From contig OZ251222.1 of assembly GCA_965240325.2 (NCBI GenBank), positions 4,464,001-4,528,000 of the forward strand: 64,000 bases of DNA, in the 5' to 3' direction. The notes below the pieces were generated by a model, which did no database searches, was not told the origin of the DNA, and was given only the letters and a program-made list of their open reading frames with translations. The DNA is from Rebecca billardiae RCC1528. Lineage: Eukaryota; Haptophyta. Below are positions 10,696-21,595 of the stretch, piece by piece; position 1 is the first letter of the stretch, and every line of letters begins with the position of its first letter. Position numbers and translations under genes: made by a program.

Positions 10696-12915
10696 GCACA
10701 GAGCCGTGCCGATAGTACCACATCTATATATATATATATGTCTAGCCGTCCTCGAAGCGCCTGCGCCATCCAGATGCAGCGAGGAGGCGAGGCACACGCC
10801 GCAGCTTGGAAGACGCAGCTCAAGAGCCGCCAAGCCGCACGAGAGCGAGGCACGAGGCACCATCGTGCAGAGGCGGGCGCCCTGAAAGATGCCGAGGCCC
10901 AGTGACAGCTGCAGCCATCAGGACAGTGGGCGCTTCCGAAACGAAGGGCGTCGTCCGCTGCGTGAGCGAGAGAGACACAGGGCCGCGTCGGTCGGCTCGG
11001 CGCCAGATGAAAGAATCCAGGCCACCAATTGGCTGTCCAGAGCCACCATGCCAACCCGCTCAAAGCTCAGGAGCAGCACAACGAGTTAGCTAGTTCTCGG
11101 GGCCGTTGTGCGCGCGCACAGAGCAGGCTCGAAAGACCCTCGTGGCACGAGAAGAGGGTGGCCAAGATGGCAGCCGGACTTGCGCTCGGCCGCCTGCCTC
11201 GGGCCGATTGGCAGGCAGGTGTTGATACCATACGGCGCATTGCGCTCCCACCGTCCTCTTAGACAATCAGTTATATTGTGCCAATAACCCCACATATATG
11301 GCTGCCCGCGCGGCGGGCGTGGCGCCAGCGGCAAGATTCTACACCCCATCCATGGCATCTGCCCCCAAGCCACGCTTCCAGGGCCCGACGACACGCAAGG
11401 TGGCTAAGGTTTGCTGCTGAGTCTCGTCTACTATGAGTACTAATATATATGACCGCGTTCCGCGGTCCTTTTCTGCATAGAATCAACGCAGTTGGGGGCC
11501 CGCGGTGGCCGTGCAATCGCGGCTCTCCGCCGTAGTGGCAGTTCGCCAGTTGAAGTCGGTTCTGAGATGACTGAAGCTATATTAGTCCGACCGTCGCCCT
11601 GCCTGCGCGACCGCGAGACTCATTCACACTTCACACAATCACAGCAGCGGACCTGAGACCGCACCCGGCACCGGTCGTCAAATCGGACGTCCGTCTGACA
11701 ACTAGCTGCCAAATGTCCAACTGGCTGATCAGCTCGGATCCGACCCGTCCGCGATCGTGCCGAGTGAGTCGTGCCGCGGAGCTCGGAGTACTGAAGGAGT
11801 CGGGTGTGACAGCAGGGTGCTTTAGCGCTGCGGCCCGTGCCAGCCAACGACCAGACGTACTCTGGCCACTTGACCCGTTGCACGGGTGAGTGACCGTACG
11901 CCCTGCCTAGTGCCTACCGCGCGCGCCGCGCGACCGGCGACTCGGGGTGATGGAGAGCGGATGGCGACAGCAGCAGCAGTCCTCATGAAGACGATGAAAC
12001 TGGCGGCACGGGTGCACGAGGTGGCAGGCGAAAGCGCGCCGACGAGACCGCATTTGACACACCTGAGCCGCACGCGCGTGCCGTCGCCGAGCCCGAGCGG
12101 CGAGCGCTGCAAACGCGCAACCGTACCGCGCGCGCCACGACGGCGCGGCACTAGCTGATGCAGGCCGTACTGCCGGCACTGCTTCTGCGATCATGCGCCA
12201 CGGTCGCAGCTGACTGCGTGAGCAGCAAGCGGGAGGCGGGTCCGGAGGCACGTGCAGGCGCCGTCCCGCATATCCGCCATCGCCCATCGTGCCGGGGCAC
12301 GTCACCTCCGACGATCCGGATGTGGCCCAGTCCGGACGTCACGCGATCCGGGAAGACGAGTACGATTCGCTCGTAACGAACCGTTACACTAATGTCACGT
12401 CCAGCTGACGTCCAGATCGCACTTTACTTAAGGGAATCAGCTGGGCGCGCTTTTTTTTGGCCTGATAGACCTCTCAATGCGATCTCAAAAACTCGAAACT
12501 CGGTCTCCGCCAGCCCTAAAAATCGCCCCCCGTCCCTTTTTTCCGCCGCCCCCCGTCCCTTTTTTCTTGATCAAAGATCTTTTTGAAACGTGGTTCGGGC
12601 CCGCTGGTGCGGGCTCCACGCTGCGCGCTCCGCCCTGCACCGCGGGCCATAATAATAATATACTAATTTAGACATATAATTACGACGACGAATTATTATA
12701 AGAAATAAGCAGCGGCTTATTCGCGTCCGGTCGGATGGTGAGAACACTACTGAGTCTGAGAACGTTCGCGTGCTCGACGAACTCGCCGTTCTCGATCGCC
12801 GCCTCCATCGTGATCGCCTCCTCGTGTACACGTGGCCAACGTTACGAACTACCGTAGGCGGTCGTCCGACAAAGCTGCCATCATGCTATGAGGCCCATCA
12901 GAGCACGATTCAGTC
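10696..12915. other. Long intergenic region without a convincing gene
   Basis: 2.2 kb. It contains the partner copies of the two dispersed repeats (10731-10754 and 11250-11303) and a T- and C-rich stretch around 12450-12575 with two near-identical CCCCCCGTCCCTTTTTTC words. An A/T-rich island lies at 12648-12705. Open frames of 60-190 codons exist on both strands, but none shows family resemblance or a distinctive amino-acid pattern. A rapidly evolving or non-coding RNA gene cannot be excluded. Confidence 0.5.
11250..11303. repeat. Dispersed short repeat, copy 2 (partner 727-780)
   Basis: CGTCCTCTTAGACAATCAG, then TTATATTGTG, then CCAATAACCCCACATATA, matching 727-780 apart from a few bases in the middle. 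It lies in non-coding DNA, as does its partner. Confidence 0.65.
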
Positions 12916-13845
12916 TCAAACGGCTTCAAGCCCGACATCCGCGCGTGGAGCTCCCACTGCTGGGGCAAAAGCAACACCTGGTCGTCGCCACGTCACCGGA
13001 AAGTGCTCGTCCGGCAGCCGGCCGCTTCCATCTGCGGGCACGTACTTCTTCCAGAGGCGTCCCACCTGCACGTCAGGCCTGAACGCCACGCAGCTCGCGG
13101 GCACGAAGTGCATGCCAAGTCCACGACGCGTGCGGTCGGCGGTTCGGTTCGGGCCCGAGCCGTGCCAGGTGCGCCCGTCGTGAATGCCCGCGCCCCCTGC
13201 CTCGACGCGCACCATCGCGATGTCGAGGCTCCCCGTGTCTACCCCCTCGCGCGCGGCCGCATCGTGCAGGAGTGCGTGCCTGTCCTCGTCGAAGAAGTGC
13301 TTCGCCGAGCCACGCCGGCCGTCGCCCCAGCGGTGCGAGCCAGATACGTACTCCAACGGGCCCACCTGGTCATCCATGCGATCGAGCGCCAGCCACACCG
13401 TCACCACACTCGACGAGAAGTCCTCAAAGTATGTCGTATCTCTGTGGAAGACCAGCGGGCCCGCGCCTGGCGGCTTGAGCCAGACCTGGTCCTGTGCGAC
13501 GCGCGTGCCGTCCCAGCCAGCGAAGCGTGCGACGATCTCGCCCAAGGCCGGGCTGTGGACCAACTCGGCGAATGCGCGGTCGGCCTTCCATATGTTGATA
13601 ATCTGCAAGGTCCTGTTGCCTGCGCGCTGCGCACTTCCACCGGGAAACTTGTCCGGAGCGACGCCAGTGTCAAATTCGCCGCGCAGGACGGCGTCGAGGC
13701 GAGAGGCGAGGCGCGCGGCTTGCTCCGCAGACACGAGGCGATCGATGGTTACATGGCCACACTCGCGGAACGACTGAGTGGCCCGCTCGTCGGGCACGGC
13801 CGCCTCAATCCATATGTCCGCCATCGTGGAGAGCTTGCCATGCAT
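12916..13845 (-). CDS. Phytanoyl-CoA dioxygenase (PhyH) family Fe(II)/2-oxoglutarate oxygenase
   Basis: Intronless, 309 aa, close to the usual PhyH family length. The iron-binding facial triad is visible: H134 and D136 in VFHRDTTYF, and H228 in TWHGSGPNRT. The downstream arginine pair R240-R241 (TRRGLGMHFVP) matches the 2-oxoglutarate-binding arginine. Other family landmarks are the LKPPGAGP stretch before the HxD and the GPLEYVSGSHRWG turn. The family hydroxylates lipids, small metabolites or protein-bound substrates using O2 and 2-oxoglutarate; the substrate here is not predictable. No targeting peptide or PTS1 is seen. The start at 13845 is the first ATG; a second in-frame ATG seven codons later (MADIW) is equally plausible. 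Confidence 0.9.
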   Translation of the reverse strand: MHGKLSTMADIWIEAAVPDERATQSFRECGHVTIDRLVSAEQAARLASRLDAVLRGEFDTGVAPDKFPGGSAQRAGNRTLQIINIWKADRAFAELVHSPALGEIVARFAGWDGTRVAQDQVWLKPPGAGPLVFHRDTTYFEDFSSSVVTVWLALDRMDDQVGPLEYVSGSHRWGDGRRGSAKHFFDEDRHALLHDAAAREGVDTGSLDIAMVRVEAGGAGIHDGRTWHGSGPNRTADRTRRGLGMHFVPASCVAFRPDVQVGRLWKKYVPADGSGRLPDEHFPVTWRRPGVAFAPAVGAPRADVGLEAV

Positions 13846-13988
13846 TGTCAGCAGAGCCGCCTGGTGATTTTAATTTCCCTTCTGATTAAAATGCTCGATG
13901 ATCTGGATCCGCCCGATCTTGACCGAGACTCAAATTGACGATTAGCTATGCATGACGACCGTCTAAAACTAACTCTGGCGGACTCCGC

Positions 13989-14903
13989 TCATTCGGCGGT
14001 CGCGAGTGCGTCGCCCACCTCGTCCACGCGCTTGATTGCCTCGCCCAGAAACTCGGCGACGACGCTCTGCGTGAGCGAGCCCGAGGGCAGCTCGAGCACC
14101 AGCTGCGCGACCTCCTCCTTGAGCGCCTGCGACGCGGTCGAGAGCGAAAGCTCGCCCGCGCGCGCGCGCTCGCGCAGCACGGTCGACCACTCGTCGGGCT
14201 CGACGGAGAAGACAGCGCGCGCGGCGTCGCGCGGCTCCTCGCGCAGACCCGCGCACATCGAGAGCAGCAGCTCCGACGCGAAGACCTGCAGCACCTTCTG
14301 CAGGACGACGACCATGCCGTCGAACCGGTCGTCCGCGCACTTTTTGATGAACGAGCGCACGGTCGCGACAAAGGACTCGTCGAGCTGCGGCAGCGTGGTG
14401 CGCACGCGCTCGCGGAGGGCCGCGAGCTTCTCGGCGGGTACGGGCGTGACAAACTCCCCCCGCTCGTCGGTGAGCATCGCGATCAGCTCCTGCGCTTGCC
14501 TGCTCTTCTCATCGGCCACCTTGTCCGTCTGCTCCACGGCCGACTGCAGTGTGCGCGAGACAATGTCCGCGAGCTCGGAGAGGCGCGCCTTTTCCAAGCG
14601 GTCCTCGGTCGCGTCGCAGAGCTCGGCGAGGCGCAGGAAGAAGGACGCGTCGATCATCCCGATGTTCTCAGCCACCAGCTGCATCAGCTGCTGCGTGGAC
14701 GTCGAGCGCATTTTGTGAATGAGCTCGTCCACGCTCGATGGCGCGGACGATGCGACCACGCGCCCGCGCGCGCTTCCGAGCGAGGGGGCGAACGCGGAGC
14801 GCGGGTGTCTCCGGTAGTACGCCGCCGCGCTCAGCGGCGCATAGCCCGTCGTCGCGGGCAGCACGAGCAGACAAGCAACCGGCGCGAGGAGGCGAACGAG
14901 CAT
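13989..14903 (-). CDS. Plastid-targeted protein of unknown function
   Basis: Intronless, 304 aa from the ATG at 14903-14901. The N terminus is bipartite. A signal-like segment (MLVRLLAPVACLLVLPATTG) is followed by YAPLSAAAYYRRHPRSAFAP, with aromatic residues after the presumed cleavage and Arg/Ser/Ala enrichment, as in proteins sent to red-lineage secondary plastids. The mature part is helical and rich in charged residues: ENIGMIDASFFLRLAELCDA, then ERVRTTLPQLDESFVATVRS, then FIKKCADDRFDGMVVVLQKV. It resembles a conserved plastid protein family with no known activity, though I cannot name it. The frame stays open upstream of the chosen ATG, but that sequence lacks protein character and would bury the signal peptide. 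Confidence 0.7.
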   Translation of the reverse strand: MLVRLLAPVACLLVLPATTGYAPLSAAAYYRRHPRSAFAPSLGSARGRVVASSAPSSVDELIHKMRSTSTQQLMQLVAENIGMIDASFFLRLAELCDATEDRLEKARLSELADIVSRTLQSAVEQTDKVADEKSRQAQELIAMLTDERGEFVTPVPAEKLAALRERVRTTLPQLDESFVATVRSFIKKCADDRFDGMVVVLQKVLQVFASELLLSMCAGLREEPRDAARAVFSVEPDEWSTVLRERARAGELSLSTASQALKEEVAQLVLELPSGSLTQSVVAEFLGEAIKRVDEVGDALATAE

Positions 14904-15435
14904 GACGGTCCCGGTCTGCCTCGTCGGGATGATCGGTTGATTGATGAGGCGAAGCCTCGCGAGACCACGTTGACGTGGCACGCTCCCGGACGCCGCTGAC
15001 GCGGCTGCCGCGACGCCCGCCGCCCCGAGATTCCGAATCTCAGGATCGAGTCTCGAGAGTCGAGACCTTTCGATCTCGCTCCGGCAGATTTCGAGCTTTT
15101 CTGATGAAATCGCTCCTTGTGCCCACGGCCACCACGTCTTTGGAAAAATGCCTCCTGTCAACCAGCATGGCCGATGCCGATGGTGGTCAGGATTGGCGCC
15201 GCTTGCTTGGACTACAGTTTTAAAAAAGTAGTGCTTGACCAAGAGGCATCGAGGAGCCTCGAGGTGGGCGAGCGAGCAAGGCACGTTTGGCGCCGCGCCG
15301 CGCTCGGAGGGCTTGGAATCCTTCCCACGGGGCCGCCAGGTATGCATCCCCGTGCAGCCGGCGCTTGCTGGCGATTCAGGAGCCACTGCATCGCAGTAAC
15401 CGCAAGTCCAGCGGAGCCGAGCAGTCAGGCACAGC
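14904..15435. other. Intergenic, no feature seen
   Basis: Contains the 5' flank of the plastid-protein gene and the 3' flank of the pseudouridine-catabolism gene, both on the minus strand. Open frames here are short and unconvincing. Confidence 0.5.
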
Positions 15436-17843
15436 TCACGCGTCGAGGGGCCCTCGCCCCACAGGCACGAGCAGCAGCTCTGGCGTGAGCGCGGGCGAGA
15501 CGGCGCCGGCGCACTGCACGGAGAGCGCGGCGGCTGCCAGCCCGACGCGCACGCACTCGGCCTCGGGCAGCCCGCGCAGGCACGCGGCGGTGAAGCCCGC
15601 GGCGAGGCAGTCGCCCGCGCCGCTCGTGCACTCGACGGCGCGCACGGGGTGCGCCGGGTAGTACTCGATGCGCGGAGCCGACGTGGGGCTGTCGCCCGGC
15701 TCAGCGCGCGCGGCCAGCAGCACGCCGCGCGCGCCGCGCGTCGCGACGACACGCGACACGCCGTGCGCCAGCACCGCGCGCGCCGCCGCCTCGAGCGCCG
15801 CGTCTGGCTGCCCCGCGCCGCCCTCCGCCGGCGCGCCGCGCCGCTCCCCGCGCCCGTGCAGGGCGCCCGCGATCGCCATCAGCTCGTCCGCGTTCGGGAA
15901 CAGCGTGTGCACCCCGCGCAGCGCGCCGGCGGCTGCGAGCGCGGCGGCCTTGGGGACCGAGACCGGCTCAAGGAAGAGAGGCACGGCGCGCGCGGCGCAC
16001 ACGCGGCCGAGCGCGCCGAGCGCGGCCGCGCTCAGGTTGGCGTCGGCGAGGACGAGGCCGCACAGCCCGTCGTCGCGCACGCCCGAGGCGGTGCGCACGC
16101 CGAGGGCGGCGGCGGCGACGTCCGCGGCCCAGCCGGCGTCGAGCGCGGCGTCGAAGATCACCATGTCCGCGACGGCCGCGGCGAGCTCGCCGTCCGCGTC
16201 GTGCAGCGCCGCGTACGTCGCGGTGCGCGCGCCGCGTACCGTGCGCACGTGCGTCGTGTCGACGCCCGCGCGCGCGCACTCGGCGAGCGCGAGCGCGCCG
16301 AGCGCGTCGTCGCCGACCGCGCTGCCGAGCACAGCCGGGCTGCCGAGCCGGGCGAGCGCCTCGGCGACGTTGCGCCCTACGCCGCCCGCGCTCAGCCCGA
16401 TCGTGCCCGGGTTGGACGTGCCGCGCACGAGCGGCCGGCTCGGCAGCGGCCGCGCCGTCAGGTCGGCCACGATCCCGCCGACGACGAGCGCGCGCGCGCT
16501 CGGCGCCGCGCTCGGCGCCGGCGGCGCGCCGCCGATGGCGCGCACGAGCAGCGGGCGCGGGGGCGGGGCGCGCGCCGAGATGGCGGCGTACGCCTCGGCG
16601 GGCGCGCGCACGCGGCGCATCAGCGCGCACGCCAGCCGCGCGCCCGCCGCCGCGTTGTTCCGGATCAGCGCCATGTTGGCGCGCAGCGAGTCGCCGTCAG
16701 TGAGCTCGGCCACGCGCGCGAGCAGGTAGGGCGTGGTGGCGGCGCCCGAGATGGCCGCGGCGGACGCGTCGCCGAGCGCGCGCTGGATGGCCGCCTCGAC
16801 GCGCGCGCCCGCCGCCGCGTGCTCGGGCGGGATCGGCGCGCACACGAGCTGCCCCGAGCCGAGCCGCAGCTGCAGCGCCGCGTGCACCGCCGCCGCCGCC
16901 TCCTCCTCGCCCGCCCAGCACAGCGGGGACGCATGCCCCGAGTCTGCGCTGAAGAAGGCGGGGAAGGCGCACCCGGCCGGGCCGAGCGTGCCCACGGTGA
17001 CGCCGGCGGTCTCGAGCACCTCGAGCGTGCGCCCGATGTCGAGGATCGACTTGACGCCCGCGCACACCACCGCCACCGGCGTGCGCGCCAGCTCGGCCAG
17101 ATCGGCCGAGATGTCCAGCGAGTCCTGACCGCCCCGGTGCACGCCGCCGATGCCGCCCGTCACAAACACGCGGATGCCCGCGAGCGCGGCGAGGAGCATC
17201 GTCGCGCTGACCGTGGTCGAGCCGTGCGCGCCGAGCGCGACGACGTGGGCCAGGTCGCGCCGCGACACCTTGCGCACCTGCCCCGCGCCCAGCCTCGCCA
17301 GCCGCTCGAGCTCAGCCGCGCTGAGCCCGACGATGCAGCGGCCGTCGAGCACCGCGATCGTGGCGGGCACCGCGCCGTGCGCGCGCACGATGTCCTCGAC
17401 GGCGCGCGCGGTCTCGAGGTTCTGCGGGTACGGCATGCCGTGCTGCGGAAGGGCGCGCCGCGCGCGCGAGGCGGCGCGGGACGCAGCGGCGGCTGAGGCG
17501 CGGCGCGCGGCGGCGCGCGCACCCGACACGCCGGCGCCGGCGCCGAGCGCGACGCCCCGGCACCGGCGTTTGCGCGGCGCGGCGCGGCGCGAGGCATGGC
17601 GGGCGCACGGCGGCGCACCGTGATGATCGTACTCTCGAGCGCGACGACCGCGTCGTTCGCGCGCACCGCGTCGGCCACGGCGGCGCTGACGAAGAGATGA
17701 GGGCAGAGCTCGTCGTCAGCGGACGAGGGCGGCTGCAGCATCGGCGACGAGGCGGCGAGGTGGCGGCTCAGCGTGTGCAGGCGGTGCATGGGCGCCGGGC
17801 TGGGGGGCGTGAGCGAGGCTGGCGGCGGCGTCCCCGACGTCAT
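15436..17843 (-). CDS. Bifunctional pseudouridine-5'-phosphate glycosidase / PfkB-type pseudouridine kinase
   Basis: Two exons, 17843-17619 and 17442-15436, 743 aa. The join restores ALESTIIT-HGMPYPQNLETA, the glycosidase signature. Glycosidase residues by alignment with E. coli YeiN: E70 (ALEST), K133 (KVSRRD), D189 (DISADL, metal) and K206 (GVKSILD, which forms the ring-opened substrate adduct). From about residue 340 a PfkB/ribokinase fold follows, with GGVGRNVAEALARLG and the catalytic anion-hole motif TSGAGDCLAAG (D686). The kinase makes pseudouridine 5'-phosphate, and the glycosidase splits it to uracil and ribose 5-phosphate. Together they recycle RNA-derived pseudouridine. The order glycosidase-kinase in one chain is known in other eukaryotes. 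A later ATG at 17789 (MHRLHTLSRHLAASS) could give an organelle-type presequence. No PTS1 is seen. Confidence 0.9.
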
Positions 17844-18198
17844 CTGCGTCGGCCGCGTGCGGTCAGGGTCGGTGGGGCGTGCGGCCGGCCGAAATTGTGC
17901 TCGGCGGGCCAGGTGATCGCGGAGTCGCGGACGGCACGCTGACGTGCGCGACTGCGACGGCGGCGCTGCGGACGGAACCAGTGCGGACACCCTTGGCGGC
18001 AATGCAGAGGGTGACTCCCTTGGCAGAGGAGAAGCCAGTCTGAGTTGCGGCCCTGGATGAGGATGGTCATGGTCAGCAGCCCCGCCCACTGATCGCGAAC
18101 CGTCAGTCATGACTCATGAGTCACAGTGATCACACGCGACGGCTAGAGTCGGCTGCGCGTGAGAGAGACACAGGCTGGAGTCGCTGGCAGCCGACCCG
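17844..18198. other. Intergenic, no feature seen
   Basis: Upstream region of the pseudouridine gene and 3' flank of the coiled-coil gene, both minus strand. An open frame continues upstream of the chosen ATG to 18110, but its sequence lacks protein-like constraint. Confidence 0.45.
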
Positions 18199-21003
18199 CT
18201 AGTGATGATGGTACGCCAGGCGGCGCGGCGAGAGGCGCTGGTGGGGCGAGCGCGCGCGCATCGCCGCCGAGGCTGCGAGCGCGGACGATGCGTACGAGCT
18301 CAGAGTGCCCGGCGGCGCGCCGTGCGCGGGGCAGGCTGCTGCGTACGCGCCTCCGTGCGCGTAGCCCGCGCGCGAGGTCCCGCGCGGCTGCGCCGTGGGC
18401 GGCTTGGGCCGCGCGCCGCCGTGCCGGGCGGCGAGCGCCCCCTCGCGCTCCGGCGGGGCGGCGGCGCTCGGCCGGGGCGGCGGCGCGGCCACGTCCCCTC
18501 CGCGCGTGCTCACAGGTGGCGAGGGTGCGCGCAGCAGCTGGCGCGCGGCACTGCCGGTCGTCGGCGCAGCGGCCGAGCCGCCGTCCGCGCCGTGCGGTGG
18601 CGCGGCCGTGCTCTCCCTGCGCGCGCGCGCGAGCTCGGCCGCGCGCGCCTGCATCGCGGTCGGCGCGCGAGGCCGAGGCTCCTCGGGGGCACGCGGCAGC
18701 AAGGGCGGCGGTGGCGCGTGCCTGTCTGCGGCGGCGGGCGGGCGCGCGGCGGAGGGCGCGGCGCTGCCCGCGGTCGCGAGGGCCAGCCAGTCCTGCAGCG
18801 TGCCGCCGCCCGCCTGCGTCGGCGCGCCGAGCTGGTTGGGCTGCCGGGCGCGCTCAGCCATCACCACCAGCCGCGCCGCGTTGGCCTGTGCGCCCGCGAG
18901 CCGCAGCCGCAGCGAGCGCACCTCTGCCGACTCGGCCGCCGCCGCCTCGGCGGCGCGCTCGTCAGCCGGGTGCGGGTGGAGGGGCGAGCCGAGCACGGCG
19001 CCCGCGTCCGCGAGCGCCCTCGCGCGCCGCGCGCGCGCCGCCCGCAGCGCCGCGTTCGCCGAGCTCGGCGGCATCCCCAGGTGCACGCGCAGCCGCTCCA
19101 CCTCCGAGGCGAGCTCGGTGGCAGCGGCGTCCAGCTCGGCGTTTGCGCGGTGCAGCGCGTGCGCGCGCGCGTCGGCGGCGCGCGCCGAGTCGAGCGCGTC
19201 GCGCGCGAGCTGGGCGAAGGTGCCGTCGCCGCGCTCGAGCGCGGCGATCTCGGCGCACAGCGCCGCCACGTCCGCGTGCGCCGGCTGCTGCGCCGGCGGC
19301 TCCAGCCGCGCCGCGCTCGCCTCGAGCCCGCCGAGCGCGGCGCCGAGCTCAGCCGCCATGCAGCCCAGCTGCGCGAGCGCGCCGCGCGCGCGAGAGAGAC
19401 CCTCTGCGCGCTCCGCCGCGTCGGCGAGCGCGGCGCCGACGCCGTCCTCGATCTCGTCGAGCGCGAGGAGCAGGGCCATGCCGTCCGCGGGCGGCGGCGG
19501 CGGCTCCCACCCCACGCGCGCCACGCCGCCCACGCCGGCCGCGCCCGCCGCGCGTGCTCCCTCGCGCGCGGCCGCCTCCCGCTCTCGCGCGCCGCGCACG
19601 AGGGCCGCCTCGCGCGCGGCGCTGAGCTCGGCGTGCGCGGCTTCGGCGTCGGCGGCGGCGCGCGCGGCGGCGCGGGTCTGCCTCGCGAGCATCTCCACGA
19701 GCGACGCCTTCTCCTCGGGCCAGTGCGCCGCCGCCTCGAGCAGCTCCGCGGTCGCGCCGTCGAGCGCTGCGGGCGGCGCGTGTGCGAGCTGCGCGCGCGC
19801 GCCGTCCGCGTCCGCGCGCGCCTCGTCGACGGCGGCGCGTAGGCGGTCCGCCTCGGCGCGCGCGTCGGCGAGCTCGGCGGCGAGGGCGGCGGGCGAGGGC
19901 TCGAGCGCCGCCACGCCGCGCGCCTCCTCGCGCGCGGACGCCAGCGTCCCCTCAATCCGTGAGCGCACGTCGGCGAGCGCGCGGCCGTGCTCGGCCGCTG
20001 CGCGCGCGCGCTCGGCCGCGGCCGCGCCGGCCGCGCGCTCGAGCTCGGCGGCGAGGGTGGCGGCGCGCTCGCGCAGGGCGGCGTTCTCGGTCTGCGCGGC
20101 GGTGAGCGCGTGCTCCGCGCGCTCGCGCGCCGTCAGCGCGTCGGCGAGCGCGTGCGCCGCGTCGTCCCCCGCCGAGGCGTCAGCCGACGGCGGCGGCGGC
20201 GGCGGCGGCGCGCCCGCCGGCCGCGGCGCGCCCGCGGGCGCGGCCGCGCGCGCGCGCTCGTGCGCGGCGGCGCCGGGCGAACTGGCCTGTGCGAGCTGCG
20301 CGCGCAGCGGGCCGAGCTCGCTCAGCGTGCTCACCGCGTGCAGCACGGGCAGCCGCTCGTCGAGCACGCTGCCGATCTGCTCGCGCACGCCCGCTGCCAT
20401 CAGCGTGAGGGAGGTGTGGCGCGCGTCCGCCGCGGCCGCGCGCTCGCGCAGGCGCTCGATCTCGGCGCGCGCGTCGTCGAGCGCGGCGAGTGCCTCGGCG
20501 CGCTGCCGCACCGCCGTCATGCACGCCTCCTGCAGCTGCGCGGCGGAGCGCACCGACTGCCGCCGCAGCTCGTCCATCTCCGCCGCGAGCGTGCGGTGCA
20601 GCTGGCCGCTCGCCTCCTCGCACGCGTCGGCGCGGCGGACGGCGTCGGCGGCGTCGGACTCGGCGCGCGCGCGGGCGGAGGTCTCGGCAAGGAGGCGCTC
20701 CCGCGTGCGCGCGGCCTCGCGCTCGCTCTCGCCCAGGCTCGAGCGCAGCAGCTCGAGCTCGACGCGCGAGCGCTGGCCCGCCGCGAGCGCGCGCACGCGC
20801 TCGGGCGACGGCGGGAGCTGCGGCCGGCGGGTGGGCGACGAGCCGTGGGCGCTCGAGCGTGGGGAGGTGGGCGAGCGTGGACCACCGCCGCTGTCCGGGC
20901 GCGCGCGCACGGGCGGCGGCCGCGGCGGCGGCGGCGGCGGCGCGGCGCCGACGCTGCCGGTCAGGTAGCGCGCATGCATCGCCGCTGCACAGCCGCCATC
21001 CAA
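18199..21003 (-). CDS. Large coiled-coil protein, 934 aa, unknown function
   Basis: One uninterrupted frame of 935 codons. After a Pro/Ser/Arg-rich head (residues 1-65, with RSPTSPRSS), residues 70-720 are dominated by Ala, Glu, Arg and Leu in heptad-like order (for example ELELLRSSLGESEREAARTR). This is broken by Pro-rich hinges near 265 and 500. A Pro/Ala/Arg-rich tail with SP and SPP motifs ends RSPHQRLSPRRLAYHHH. No catalytic motif or membrane segment. Long coiled coils with disordered ends are typical of cytoskeletal, centriolar or Golgi tethers, but no family can be named. It is transcribed away from the coiled-coil gene starting at 21118, with only 114 bp between the start codons. Unrecognised introns cannot be ruled out because GC-rich introns here can be stop-free. 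Confidence 0.65.
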   Translation of the reverse strand: MDGGCAAAMHARYLTGSVGAAPPPPPPRPPPVRARPDSGGGPRSPTSPRSSAHGSSPTRRPQLPPSPERVRALAAGQRSRVELELLRSSLGESEREAARTRERLLAETSARARAESDAADAVRRADACEEASGQLHRTLAAEMDELRRQSVRSAAQLQEACMTAVRQRAEALAALDDARAEIERLRERAAAADARHTSLTLMAAGVREQIGSVLDERLPVLHAVSTLSELGPLRAQLAQASSPGAAAHERARAAAPAGAPRPAGAPPPPPPPSADASAGDDAAHALADALTARERAEHALTAAQTENAALRERAATLAAELERAAGAAAAERARAAAEHGRALADVRSRIEGTLASAREEARGVAALEPSPAALAAELADARAEADRLRAAVDEARADADGARAQLAHAPPAALDGATAELLEAAAHWPEEKASLVEMLARQTRAAARAAADAEAAHAELSAAREAALVRGAREREAAAREGARAAGAAGVGGVARVGWEPPPPPADGMALLLALDEIEDGVGAALADAAERAEGLSRARGALAQLGCMAAELGAALGGLEASAARLEPPAQQPAHADVAALCAEIAALERGDGTFAQLARDALDSARAADARAHALHRANAELDAAATELASEVERLRVHLGMPPSSANAALRAARARRARALADAGAVLGSPLHPHPADERAAEAAAAESAEVRSLRLRLAGAQANAARLVVMAERARQPNQLGAPTQAGGGTLQDWLALATAGSAAPSAARPPAAADRHAPPPPLLPRAPEEPRPRAPTAMQARAAELARARRESTAAPPHGADGGSAAAPTTGSAARQLLRAPSPPVSTRGGDVAAPPPRPSAAAPPEREGALAARHGGARPKPPTAQPRGTSRAGYAHGGAYAAACPAHGAPPGTLSSYASSALAASAAMRARSPHQRLSPRRLAYHHH

Positions 21004-21117
21004 ACGGAGGGTGCCCGGCAGACGGGCCGTTTCAGTCCGGCATCCGGCGCCGGAGGTTCAAAACGGGCCGTCGCCGCCGGCCGAGGCGCCCGAGTCCCCG
21101 CCAGACGCGCACGACCG
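21004..21117. promoter_or_regulatory. Candidate bidirectional promoter between two coiled-coil genes
   Basis: 114 bp between divergent ATG codons. No element is recognisable. Inferred from arrangement only, and valid only if both start codons are right. Confidence 0.35.
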
Positions 21118-21563
21118 ATGCACTCGCCGCGGCTCACGTCGCCGAGCGCGGTGGCCAAGGCGGCGGTCGGCGAGCCGATCGCGCGCAAGGCGATGAAGCA
21201 CAACGCGAACGCCGATGTGAAGCTCGCGCGCGCGCGCCAAGCCATCCTGCGCCGCTGGAAGCTGCGGCAGCAGCTGCGCGAGAGGCAGCAGCTCGCGCAC
21301 ACGCAGCGGACGGCGGTCGCCGCCACCTCGCCCGGCCCGCCGCCCACGAGCCACGCCGAGCCGTCCAAGCGCCGCGCGTCGAGCGAGGCCGACGACGCCC
21401 TCGGCGCCCTCCGCGCGCGCATCAGCGCGCTGCGCGCGGACAACAGCGATCTGATGCGCTCGCTCGATCAGGCGGACGCGCGCGCGCACGCGACCGCCGC
21501 CGTGCTCGCGCGCAGCGTGCGCGAGTGCGAGGACGTCGAGCTCGGCGCGCTCGTGCACGCGCA

Positions 21564-21595
<32 letters not shown>

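Noticed and set aside
15205-15240. TTTTAAAAAAGTAGTG as a third copy of the transposon end
   Set aside because: Only about ten A/T-rich bases match the inverted repeats; the diagnostic CCACAGCAACGA part is missing.
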